From Hypholoma sublateritium FD-334 SS-4 (lineage: Eukaryota > Basidiomycota > Agaricomycetes > Agaricales > Strophariaceae), in the NCBI GenBank assembly GCA_000827495.1, contig KN817523.1, positions 734,557 to 798,556 on the forward strand: a DNA stretch of 64,000 nucleotides, written 5' to 3'. The notes below the pieces were generated by a model. It did no database searches. It worked only from the letters and a program-made list of their open reading frames with translations, and was not told where the DNA came from. Shown piece by piece: positions 1 through 10,794 of the stretch. The translations under genes and the position numbers were made by a program. How positions within the stretch are numbered: position 1 is the first letter of the stretch; the number at the start of each line of letters is the position of its first letter.

Positions 1-260
1 TAATTACGCAGTGAAATGAATCAATATCTTGTCAATATCAGTAACTAAAAGATTAACCAGGCACCGAAATCAAGTGTCTATGGGCACTTATATTATTATG
101 CAATATAAGTAAGTACTATCTACAGTCGAAGGAGCTCCAATGAGAAAATGAGTAGATCCCAACTAAGTACTGAGAGTAAGAGTGCCAGATCTCCGTGCTG
201 CGGTAAGACACAGGGTACCTTTGCCCTGACTTTTATTGATAGCACAGGAGTCCATATACT

Positions 261-3132
261 TTAAAGTTTGGCCTTAGGAGACCCAATGATCGACTCCAGC
301 TCTCTATACTTGTAATACAGCTGCAGAGATTGAGGGTTCGCAACTGTGCCACTCGGGTGCAGATTAGAGCCCGAAACAATCTGTTTGACAGCGATTTCAA
401 TCTTCTTTCCGTTCACCGTATACTATGTTGTTTAAATGAGCCAGAAAGTTCAAAGTCTGCCTGCAGACATTAGAAAGGCCTTGCTCACAGGTATATCCGA
501 CACCTCGAAGATGTACGAGGGAACGTGGCGTGTACTAAGAGCTTTTCTGATCGCAGCCTTGATGTCGTTGGCGAGCGAAGGTGTGAATTCATGACCCGCA
601 CGCATCTTGATAAATAAAAGAACACGTTCGTCTCGGTCCTGCGAACGCCGTTGGCCGATGCACAGCGAATCATCAACGGGACCCGAAAACTGCTCCATGA
701 CTGTGTAGATTTCCCCAGAGCCAAACCGAACTCCACTGGGGTTGAGAACGCCATCGCTAGAATTGGCCACAAGAAATGTAAGTGGCCTTTAACGGATGTA
801 TTTTATCAGAAACTCCCCTACCTGCGACCCAGTATCATCAGCCCCTTAGTCACAGGATTGACGATTATGAAATCACCCTGCCTCCAGACGCCTGGAAATT
901 ATGATAAATGAACTCTCCGCCAATTGGTATAACAAGATATAGACCCTACCTGGGTAAGTACTGAAATAAGCCTCCTTGAGCTTTTGTCCAGAATGATCAC
1001 CCCAAAAGGCTATTGGTAAGGACACATGAGGCCGGGTGCAGACGAGCTCTCCGGGCTGAACCAAGTGTTCGATATTGTTACCCAAATGATCAAACACCTC
1101 AACTTTCATTCCCAATTCTTTGGCCTGTATTTCTGATGAACATAGGTCAGGAATGTTCACCTATGGTGATAGCAAATAAGCTCACCTCCACTATAAACAG
1201 GTAACGAGGGAACACCAACGACAACTTTAGCCATAGAATGAGTGAAGACGCCATATAATAGGAAGATTCACTGACACCCTGAGCATATATCAGTCCCACC
1301 ACTTGTGGAGAGGAGGTGAATGTGTTTCCCAAATGCTCTTTGCGTCCATTCGAACATAGGAGGAGTAAATATCGCTCCGGTGACCAATATTGAACGAAGC
1401 GATTCGAATGGCCCTATTTCCACTGATGAAAGTCGTCATGAGCCAATGAGGTTGTCACAGATCTGACGGAATGATATACATGGGCTGATTCCGCGACCTT
1501 GGACCTCCGTCAAAAACCGCGGACTGGTTGCCCATGAGGTTACTCTTAAGAAGGATTATCATTGTGAATTTATGTGTGTGTTATGGTGGAAGGTATACTA
1601 ACCCTTGGTCGCTGATAAATTTCAGATATGTCCGTAGATCCGGGTAAAAGGGAGAGCCGTCATAAAGGATTAATCGAGCACCAGTGGAAAGACCCGTCAA
1701 CATGAAAGTCCACATCATCCACCCGGTCTATGGCAAGGAAATATATTGGTTCAGTCCAAGTTCAGTCAGTATTGAACGAGTCGATAAAATCTCAAACATA
1801 CGGTAGTATATTGAAAGTATGTATCATCAGAAGTCATGTTATATCCCAATCGTATTCCTTTCTTAGTATTGATGAGCACACCCTGTATCGATAAAGGGTT
1901 AGACAAGGCTTAGAGGAGGCTAGGAATGGCGCATATTACCCCAGCTGAATGAACAATGCACTTGGGCTTTCCAGAAGTTCCGGAGCTATACAAAATGTAG
2001 AGGGGTTGCCCAAACGGTAACTGTTCGAATTCAAGTGGGCGAATAGGATCCCCCGTCTTAAGAAACATTGACAGCGTCAAGCTTGATGTTAGCCGTAAAA
2101 TCAGCCGAATATTTCAAGGAATTGACGTGGCTTACCTCTTGGACATGTCAGGGATAGTCATTTCTTGACCGGTGAGACGACTAGGAAGCAGAACAGCTCT
2201 TTCCAGTCCATGGACTGACAGATGCTGTACAACTTCAGCAATTTTAGGAAGTAGATCAACTTTTTTCCCTGCATAGAGAACCTCCGTGTCCGCAAACACA
2301 AATTTAGGCTGGATTTGACGATATCGATCTAAGATCCCCTAAATAACACAGGCTTTAACAAATGCCGCAGCTAATACGGGATCTTAGTAAGAATGCGAAG
2401 TCGCCGACTCACAAGCGTCCCCATATCTGGCGCTGTACTCGAGAATATACCCCCGATGCTTGCAACAGCGAGCGCTATGACGACTGCATTGGTACCATTG
2501 GTCACGATAGCTTTAGAATTGAAACGTTGGGTCAGTTGAGAACTACAATATAATTGAGGATGGCACAGGCTTACCAGCTACCCGGTTGCCTACCTTCAAT
2601 CCATTTGCCCGTAGTGCTGCAGCCATTTGGCCGACGCGCGCATTAAGCTCCTTGTAGCTGACCTCTGCGATAACGCCTGATTCTGTCGCTTCAGTAAGGG
2701 CGACGCCATCGTCCTTGCGAACAAGCAAGTTTTCCGCATAGTTGAGTCTAGTCCCAGGAAACCAGTTAGGAATTTCTCCCAACAACTTCCCGGGCTCCAG
2801 AATGCGATCCTGAGAGTAGGTATCTCAATTTCAAAACACTGATAATCTTGAATGTAAACTTGACGACCTACCTTTTGCGGTCGGACAGAGCAAATGATAC
2901 CGAGGTATTCCCACAAATCCAACCAAAAAGTGAAGTCTTCGACAGAGTACTTGTGGAGGTCGTGATAGTCCTCTGTGATTGTAAAAGGTAGTATTCACAC
3001 TCAGTCATCAAGGTCCTTACTCAAATTTAACCCGTGCTTTCTGTTGATCTGTCGTCGTAGAATCTCTACTGCAGCTGTTTGTGGCTGTATAGGCGTCCAA
3101 AGAAGTTTTGACTGAGAGAAGTAAGTATCCAT
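261..3132 (-). CDS. Acetoacetyl-CoA synthetase, tandem copy 1
   Basis: This is an acyl-adenylate ligase expected to activate acetoacetate to acetoacetyl-CoA with ATP. The spliced N-terminus [14 protein letters not shown] is followed by a stretch with [20 protein letters not shown], typical of acetoacetyl-CoA synthetases. The adenylate-forming loop [12 protein letters not shown] lies near 1970-2010 and the GWMMW motif near 1725. The C-terminal domain has [11 protein letters not shown], which holds the adenylation lysine. About nine short introns break the frame. The start is the ATG that opens this conserved N-terminus, and the stop is TAA directly after the codons for AKL. I see no internal stop or frameshift. 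The neighbouring gene at 3488-6308 is a same-strand paralogue with at least the first intron at the same place. The terminal AKL fits a peroxisomal PTS1 signal; location is inferred. Family assignment is firm, exact exon edges less so. Confidence 0.88.
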
Positions 3133-3487
3133 GGTGAACTTGAACTCAAAGAGATGAAGTGTCCGTCTAACAAGAGGTTCTTATAAGTGGCTGCCGTCGA
3201 GCTGGCCAGGTGATCACAATTGATTTAGATCACGGTGGGCACGAGTGGAAGCTGGTGGAAGCATTCTATTGCGTTCTCAACGCATTCTGCTATTCTGTAT
3301 AAGTATGAAGACTCTTATCCGGTTCTTGTACGTTGTGTCATATATGTCATATTGGTTGGCCCGTTGGGAGTTGGTTGGGGGTCAGATGTTTGATGATGAT
3401 GTGAGTAGTACCGCTAGATACTACAAGTGAGAGATTATCCGTTGTAAGTAACGGTAATGTATCGAACTGGAGCACAGCAACTGTCAT

Positions 3488-6308
3488 TCAGAGTTTGGCC
3501 TTAAAAGAACCAACGATACCCTCTATATCTCTGTACTTGTAATATAATTGGAGCGATTCGGGATTTGCAACCGTACCACTTGGTTGCAGTGTAGAGCCCG
3601 AGACAATTTGTTTAACGGCGATTTCTATTTTCTTGCCGTTCACGGTGTACTGTGACATAGGAAATGATCAATAGATTTCTAAGTAAAGCTGAATCATAGA
3701 AGGACGAACAGGTATATCGGTGACTTCGAAAATGTAGGAAGGCACATGGCGAGCGCTAAGTCCTTGTTTGATCGCAGTCTTTATGTCGTTGTCGAGCTTA
3801 GGCGTGAATTTATGCCCATCACGCATCTTAACAAAGAGAAGCACTCGTTCATCTTCATCTTTGGGACGTCGTTGGCCAATGCAGAGTGAATCGTCGATGG
3901 GCACCGAAAATTGTTCCATGATAGTGTAAATTTCTCCGGATCCGAACCGAACGCCACCAGGGTTTAGAACACCGTCACTATTATACCATATGAAACCCAC
4001 GCACGTTGGCATTTTCATGGAGTTTACTCACCTACGGCCCAATATCAACATCCCTTTGGTCACAGGGTTCACGACCATGAAATCTCCTTGTCGCCAGATA
4101 CCTGAGGGGAAGCATTTATCAAAATCAAAAACGATGACGGAATTATCTTTGCTCACCTGGATAGATACTAAAGTAGGATTCCCTGAGCTTTTTTCCATGC
4201 TCATCACCCCAGAAGGCGATAGGTAATGATACATGGGGGCGGGTGCAAACAAGCTCTCCAGGCTGGCCTGTATGTTCAATATTATTACCCACAGGGTCAA
4301 ATACTTCAATCTTCATCCCTAAGTCTTTAACCTGAATTTCTGCATGCCAGAGTTAGCAGCGAGGTCGCTTCCCGCAAGTGTTGGCACTATAAAATACCTC
4401 CAGAGTAAACTGGCAAAGTGCAGTTGCCAGCCACAACTAACGGACGCGTACATTAGATCGGGCAAGTCAACAAATAGGACGAAAGAAAAGCTTACAGCCC
4501 GTGCAAACATCCGTTCCGCCACATCCAGAAGCAACATGTACGTCTTTTCCGAATGCATCCTGTGCCCATTCGAACATAGGCGGTGTGAAGATAGCTCCTG
4601 TGACCATCAACGACCGGAGAGCCTCAAACGACGCTATATCTACTAGATAGACGCTTAATTGATGATAATGCACTAACAAATGGACGTACATGGATTAATT
4701 CCACGACCTTGTATTTCAGTAAGGAATCTTGGGCTGGTGCCCCATGCTGTAACGCTGGTCAAAGTTATGCTATCAGAAAATTATTGACCTTTTGCGAGAG
4801 AAAAAGACCAACCCTTGGTCACTGACAAATTTCAAGAATGTCTGTATGTCGGGCTGAAACGGAGAGCCGTCGTAGAGTATGAGGCGAGCCCCAATAGACA
4901 AACTTGTCATGATGAAGGTCCACATCATCCAACCAGTCTACGTAACATGAGATTAATTGAAGGTAAATTATGCAGAAGTATTTTTTACAAAACGTACCGT
5001 CGTATATTGAAAATAAATATCATCAGGTGTTATATTGTATCCTAGTCGCATTGCCTTCTTGCTATTAACAAGGACACCCTGATAAACGAGTAAGTTTAAA
5101 ACAGCGTAAAAAGAAGAAGAAAAATGAAACTTTACACACCCCAGCAGAATGAACAATACATTTCGGTTTCCCAGATGTCCCAGAGCTATAAAGAATGTAG
5201 AGGGGTTGTCCGAATGGCAACTGTTCAAATTCAAGTGGACGGGCATCTCCCGTCCTCAAAAAGGCAGACAGCGATACGCTAGAAGACTGTGAGCGGCATA
5301 ATTTTTCTAAACATCGATGAATCAGAACACACCTCTTGGACATGTCCGAAATACTTAAATTCCTTCCAGAAGCCCGGCTTGGAAAAAGAATTGCTGCTTG
5401 TAGTCCCGTCCCCGAAAGATTCTGGACTACTTCCTGTATTTTTGTAAGGAGATTGATTTTCTTGCCCGCATAAAGGACTTCTGTCTCCGCAAATATAAAT
5501 TTAGGCCGTATCTGCTGATATCTATCCAGTATTCCCTTCGACATAGTAGTGTCAGCAGGGATGACCCACAGCGTGGAGGTACCGATTTAAGGAGTTATGG
5601 GTTTACCTGCGTTCCCATATCTGTTGCAGTGCTGGAGAAGATACCACCTATGCTTGCGACTGCAAGAGCTATGACAACACCAGTGGTGGCGTTGACCACA
5701 ATGGCTACAAAATATAATCATGAGAAACGAAGAACGTTACATATTATGTAGACTTACCAGCGACCCTATCGCCTACTTGAAGGCCGTTCACTCGGAGAGC
5801 TGCAGCCATTTCGCGGACACGCTCATTGAGTTCCCTGAAGGTGACTTCCACGGCGGCCCCAGATTCATTGGCTTCAATTAAAGCCACGCCGTCGTCCTTA
5901 CGGATAAGAAGATTCTCGGCATAATTGAGTCGGGCGCCCGGGAACCAGTTGGGTATTTCGTTTAGCATCTTTCCTTTCTCTAGAATACGATCCTTGCCCA
6001 AGTATCAGGATCAATACAACCATTTTTCCGTGACAAATACCTTGCTTGGGGGAACAGAAGAGACTATCCCAAGGAATTCCCATAAGTCCAACCAGAACGT
6101 ATAGTCCTCTACGGAGTATTTGTGCAGATCATGATAATCCTCTATCACGAATCGTCAAAGATATACTCGTATCACAGTTATGAAAAGTGTACGTACTCAG
6201 ATTCAATCCGCGTTTGCGGTTGATCTGTCGGCGCAAAACCTCTGACGCAGCCATTTGAATGTTCCCAGGCGTCCATAACAGTTTAGAGTTGGCGAAATAA
6301 GTATCCAT
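3488..6308 (-). CDS. Acetoacetyl-CoA synthetase, tandem copy 2
   Basis: This is a second acetoacetyl-CoA synthetase, predicted to carry out the same acetoacetate-to-acetoacetyl-CoA activation as its neighbour. The N-terminus reads MDTYFANSKLLWTPG, and the first intron falls after the codons for NRKRGLNL, at the same place and phase as in copy 1. The loop [19 protein letters not shown] is read near 5140-5200. The C-terminal region with [15 protein letters not shown] and [14 protein letters not shown] is intact, as is [11 protein letters not shown]. The protein ends GSFKAKL, again giving a PTS1-like AKL tripeptide. The two copies differ at many positions in exons and almost completely in introns, so the duplication is not recent. 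No break is visible. About 360 bp separate its stop from the start of copy 1. The promoter probably lies in the 6309-7286 interval shared with the divergent SEY1 gene. Confidence 0.9.
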
Positions 6309-7286
6309 GGTTAGTCGACGATTTCGCAGATTTGGACAACCGGTGTTGCTTGTGTAAGGAAGGTGTGTTGCAAGTCCAAGGAATCTTTGAAGAGTAGTTA
6401 TCCCTCTACATAAGGATGGTCCCTTTTAACTGAATTCATTTGAATGGATGATGACATGCGAACCCATGATCCCGTTAGCATCGGCAGCCCAGTGCCGTAC
6501 CCCGCGTTGGCACGAATACGCACGCCGGACTTGGAGTTCTAAAATTGGTGTTGACGCGTAGCAGATTTGTCTGTAGAAACTTGGTAAAAACTTAAAAACG
6601 TTTTCGAGACGCTTCGTGGAAAATAGATATATAGCTTGAAGTTTCGGTATTGATTTCCTTCAGAGAGGCCCGATGACAGGCCAATACGTGTTGTAGCCCT
6701 GCGCGATTGTTTTGGCGGTTAGCACTGAAGAATGCCATTCTGTAAGAAACTATTATACATAAGGATGTTTGCGTAAATTGTCGAAAAGGAAACTAACAGG
6801 CTTGCGACCGTGAAACCACGGCCATTCCACGCCCTTCGCAAATATTAATTTGGCATACCCTCATCTCTCATGGCACATGTACGCGTATGACGTTGGATGC
6901 ATATATTGCGTTCCAGATCGATTACAAGAGGGTATGTAATGGATTCATGTCGAATAAAAGTTGAAGGCGAGTGCTGGCGAGTGTTTAATTGAGCGTAGCT
7001 TTTCTTGCTACACGCAGCTGGGTAACGTTTGACACAAGTCTGAAAGAAGGCTTGAAAGAGTGGACAATGAAATCAAGACGCAACTTCGACGCAACCGTGG
7101 CTTGTAGGAAGTCTGGACGGAAAGCACGTGGCTAAGGTTTGGGCCCGTAAGGCTAAGCGATGCTGTTGGCCTCTCCACTCGTGGCCCCTGGTGCACGCAC
7201 ATACCTACATTCACGCATTCCTACCTCCTTAGAAACCTGAACGCCTTCCATATTCCATAATTTAACGACCCAGCTAGACTCTCGCC
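6309..7286. other. Intergenic, divergent promoter region
   Basis: No gene is supported between the divergent starts of acetoacetyl-CoA synthetase copy 2 and SEY1. The small reading frame on the minus strand near 7008-7214 has no recognisable features. The interval must hold both promoters; no specific factor site stands out to me. Confidence 0.6.
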
Positions 7287-10200
7287 ATGGCCACCACGAC
7301 TATTCCCAATATCACCCAGACAAACGGGACGGCTGTCACGAACGGACACGTTGCCTCGACCTCGCTCAGCGCGAGCACGGAACGTATCCAAATTGTAGAC
7401 GACGAAAAGAAATTCACGTTCGTTTATGTCCCATGGTTTGACGAGTAAATAGGGCTAACCCGGCGCCCCTATGACAGACCTGAACTAGCCACTCAGATTG
7501 ATAAATGGGGCCTGCATGATGTGGGTTTCGCCTATAATATAGTTTCTGTGTTTGGATCTCAGTCTACCGGGAAAAGTGCGTCTGAGAATGTATACGAAGA
7601 GCTCAGTATTGACGGTTCGCTTCAGGTACCCTGTTGAACAGGCTGTTTGGGACCACTTTTGATGTTATGGACGAGACACGCCGCCAGCAGACCACGAAAG
7701 GTGCACTCAATTTCTTGCGGACCTGCTATAAGTGCTTCAGCTAACTGAGGCAGGTATTTGGATGTGTCGTGGCAAGGGTATGAACGTAATGGTCATGGAT
7801 GTGGAAGGGACAGACGGAAGGGAACGCGGAGAAGACCAGGTACTTCATATCACCTTTGTACTCTTGCTTCAAGCTCTAAACGGACTTTAGGACTTCGAGC
7901 GCAAATCCGCGCTGTTCTCTCTTGCATCGTCTGAAATTCTCATAGTCAATCTATGGGAACATCAAGTCGGTCTATACCAAGGCGCCAACATGGGTCTACT
8001 CAAGACCGTATTTGAGGTCAATCTTGGCCTATTTGGAAAGAAGGCAAAGGATGGGTTTGTCATTTATTTTACTTTTCGCTGCCTCAAACCAACGAGTCAT
8101 TATTAGTACGAGCGGACGAACTCTACTCCTTTTCGTAATTCGCGACCACATTGGACAGACACCATTGGCCAACCTACAGGCCACCCTCACAGCTGACCTC
8201 GGTCGCATCTGGGATAGCTTAATCAAGCCGACAGAACTCAAGGATTTACCTCTATCTCACTACTTCGACTTGGCATTCACCGCGCTACCCCATAAAATTC
8301 TATCTGCAGACAAATTCGAATCAGAGGTCCAAAATTTGAGGAAACGATTCGTGGACAAGACCTCACCCGATTATCTTTTTAAACCTGTGTACCACAAGCG
8401 AATCCCCGCCGACGGTGTTGCGTTCTACATGGAGGGAATTTGGGTACGCTATCGCATAAACCTTCCGATTTTCAGAAGCTTTGGCAATTGACACACACTT
8501 ACAGGAACAAGTGCAAAGTAACAAAGATCTTGATCTCCCCACACAACAAGAGCTTCTGGCTCAATTCCGTTGCGACGAAATATCTGCGGTCGCGCTTTCT
8601 GAATTTAACGAACAGGCCAAATCACAGAAACGTCCTGTTGAGGCCGGTAAAGTTGTCGACGGGCTCGGTGGCATGATGAAGGCCTGGAGACAGGACGCGC
8701 TGAGTCAGTTGTCCCGCTATTATTGGCTGAAATAATCTAATGCATATACTTACCTTCAGCTCGCTATGACCGCGATGCCTCACGATATCATAAGGGCGTG
8801 TATACGCGCAAACGCGCCGACCTTCTCACAGCCCTTGACACTACGCTCACTCCGCTCTTCTTTGGCCAGCTGAAGAATTTGCACAAATCATGTCTCGTTG
8901 CATTCAAGCAGGAGATGTTGGAAGGGATGCGTGGCGAGGAATACAATTTCGCGGACGTCGTTACGAAGGCAAGGGAGCGATGCGAGGGCAGATTTACGGC
9001 CGGGGCAGAGGAAGCAATTCTAGAGAACACGGATTGGAGCTGGGAGGAGGAAGTGCAGCTGTTGGAGGAGGAAGTCAGCACTGTTGCAGACCAATGTAGG
9101 AAGGACGAGACGAAGAAGATGCTCAATCAAATTGAGGTGGGTTATGGCATCTTTTGACAGCAATACGTTCTATGGATTTTAGCTGACGGTTTTTGGCTCG
9201 TAGAGTAACATCAAAAAGCAAGTTTCGGAACCTGTTGAGCTACAGTTGAACAAGGCATCCAAAGACATGTGGGATAACATTCTGCTTGCATTCAAAGAAG
9301 TTCTGGCAAAAGCAGAAGCATCTTATTTGACTAAAGCGAAAAGTATGTTTGCCCCTTTTCCCATTATTAACCTGTATTGAACGTTCCCTTCCCAGGCTTT
9401 AACAGCACAGAAGATGAGAACACCACGTCATTGAGTGCCCTTCGCAAGCGTGCCTGGCTCACACTGCGCGCAAAGATCGACGAGCAAACCACAGACCCGG
9501 CGTTCCTCAGCAAATTGCGAAATTACTTCGAGGAACGCTTCCGCTATGACGAGGGAGGTGTACCGCGCGTGTGGAAGCCAGAAGATGATATTGATGGTGC
9601 TTTCAAGAAGGCGAAAGACCATGTGCGTGCATGTCCCCCTCGTTGTGGTACTCAGATGGAGAAACTGATTGGTGCTCTCTACACAGACTCTCGAACTTGT
9701 GCCCCTGTACTCAAAAATCATCCCTTCTGATGATGTCCATGAATTCACTCTCCCTTCTGAACCCTCCGACTCCCTGACGGGGTCGGACGAATTTGACTTT
9801 CCCTCAACCCTCGTCGTATTCAGCGAGACCAAGGCGGTTGATCTCACAAACAAATTCCGCAAGGACGCTGATGCATACTACGTCGAGGCTAAGCGAAGCA
9901 CAGTGTCGAGCATTGCACAGGTTCCATACTGGATATACGGAGCGTTGGTCGTGCTGGGCTGGAATGAAGCCATGGCGATACTGTTCAATCCTCTGTATTT
10001 CACATTCCTATTATTTGCACTGGCTGCATCGTAAGCATTCTTCTCCTATAAATTGCAGGCTTAACGTGTTTACAATGTCTAGGTATATCACTATCCAACT
10101 AGGACTCGTTGGGCCCCTGTTCCAAGTGCTCAGGACAGTTGGGGCAGAGCTTCAACGACAAGCGGCTGCACGTTTACGGGAGCAATTTGCGGAGCCTGCG

Positions 10201-10293
10201 CCGGCGCACGCTTCGCCTGTGCGAAGCCAGTCATACAGTGAGGATACTGATAATGACAGTGTGAAGGAGGAGCTGAGGTCGCGGCAATTGTGA
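7287..10293 (+). CDS. SEY1: Sey1/RHD3-type ER membrane-fusion GTPase
   Basis: This is a dynamin-like (atlastin/Sey1/RHD3) GTPase that fuses ER tubules and keeps the ER network. The start ATG opens [15 protein letters not shown]. Splicing of short introns gives the P-loop [10 protein letters not shown] (intron inside the S codon), then [15 protein letters not shown], switch I with RRQQTTKG, the G3 motif [13 protein letters not shown] and the G4-like VIRDH. A long helical middle domain follows. The C-terminus has the paired hydrophobic segments beginning [15 protein letters not shown] and ending around [19 protein letters not shown], split by an intron near 10032-10081, which forms the ER hairpin. 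A soluble tail ends ELRSRQL. Domain order matches the family. The gene is followed on the same strand by PRM1 about 500 bp downstream. Some middle-domain exon borders are uncertain. Confidence 0.93.
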
Positions 10294-10794
10294 GCCGGAT
10301 AGCTGAGTTATACTATATGATGTGCCTGTAGCTTAGAGATAGCGTCAGGTTGTTGGTTTTTTATATTATTTTGTATGGAGTGGACTGTGATCCAAAATTG
10401 CTACAGTTGAACCTGTCATACTTAAAACCCATAGCGATCGATGGGGCATAGGTTACTTATGGGATATGGACAGGTACCCTGTAAATAGATCATGAAACCG
10501 CAAAGATTGCTTTTGGCTAGTACATCGTTCAATGTCGAACCAACTTCTACACAATTTTATTGCATTTGTATAAAATTAGGTTCGTCGTGCTCCTACCGTG
10601 GGCCGTGGCCGGATGACGGCGCGGAGTCACAGAGTCACAGTCTATTGTACAATGTGACGAATTGTCACAATAAACAATGCATTTGCAGACAATGGCCAGG
10701 ACGGCAGTTTGTCAAAAGGCAATGGCTTCATTATCCGTCCGTCCCCGTTCTTCTCTTATACCTATCCACGCGCCGTCGCAGGTCGACCATCGCC
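10294..10794. other. Intergenic, PRM1 upstream region
   Basis: This holds the 3' flank of SEY1 and the promoter of PRM1. In-frame codons run upstream of the PRM1 ATG from 10492, but their low-quality sequence and position make them unlikely coding. The notable content is the motif cluster annotated separately at 10624-10695. Confidence 0.6.
10624..10695. promoter_or_regulatory. ACAAT/GTCACA motif cluster upstream of PRM1
   Basis: Within 72 bp there is a direct repeat of GAGTCACA (10624-10639), the palindrome ATTGTACAAT (10644-10653), an inverted repeat TGTGAC-GAATT-GTCACA (10653-10669), AACAATG (10673-10679) and ACAATGG (10689-10695). Five ACAAT/ATTGT cores are present. HMG-box regulators bind (A/T)(A/T)CAA(A/T)G-like sites, and HMG factors control fungal mating genes. 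The cluster ends about 100 bp before the PRM1 ATG. A regulatory role is inference. Confidence 0.4.
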
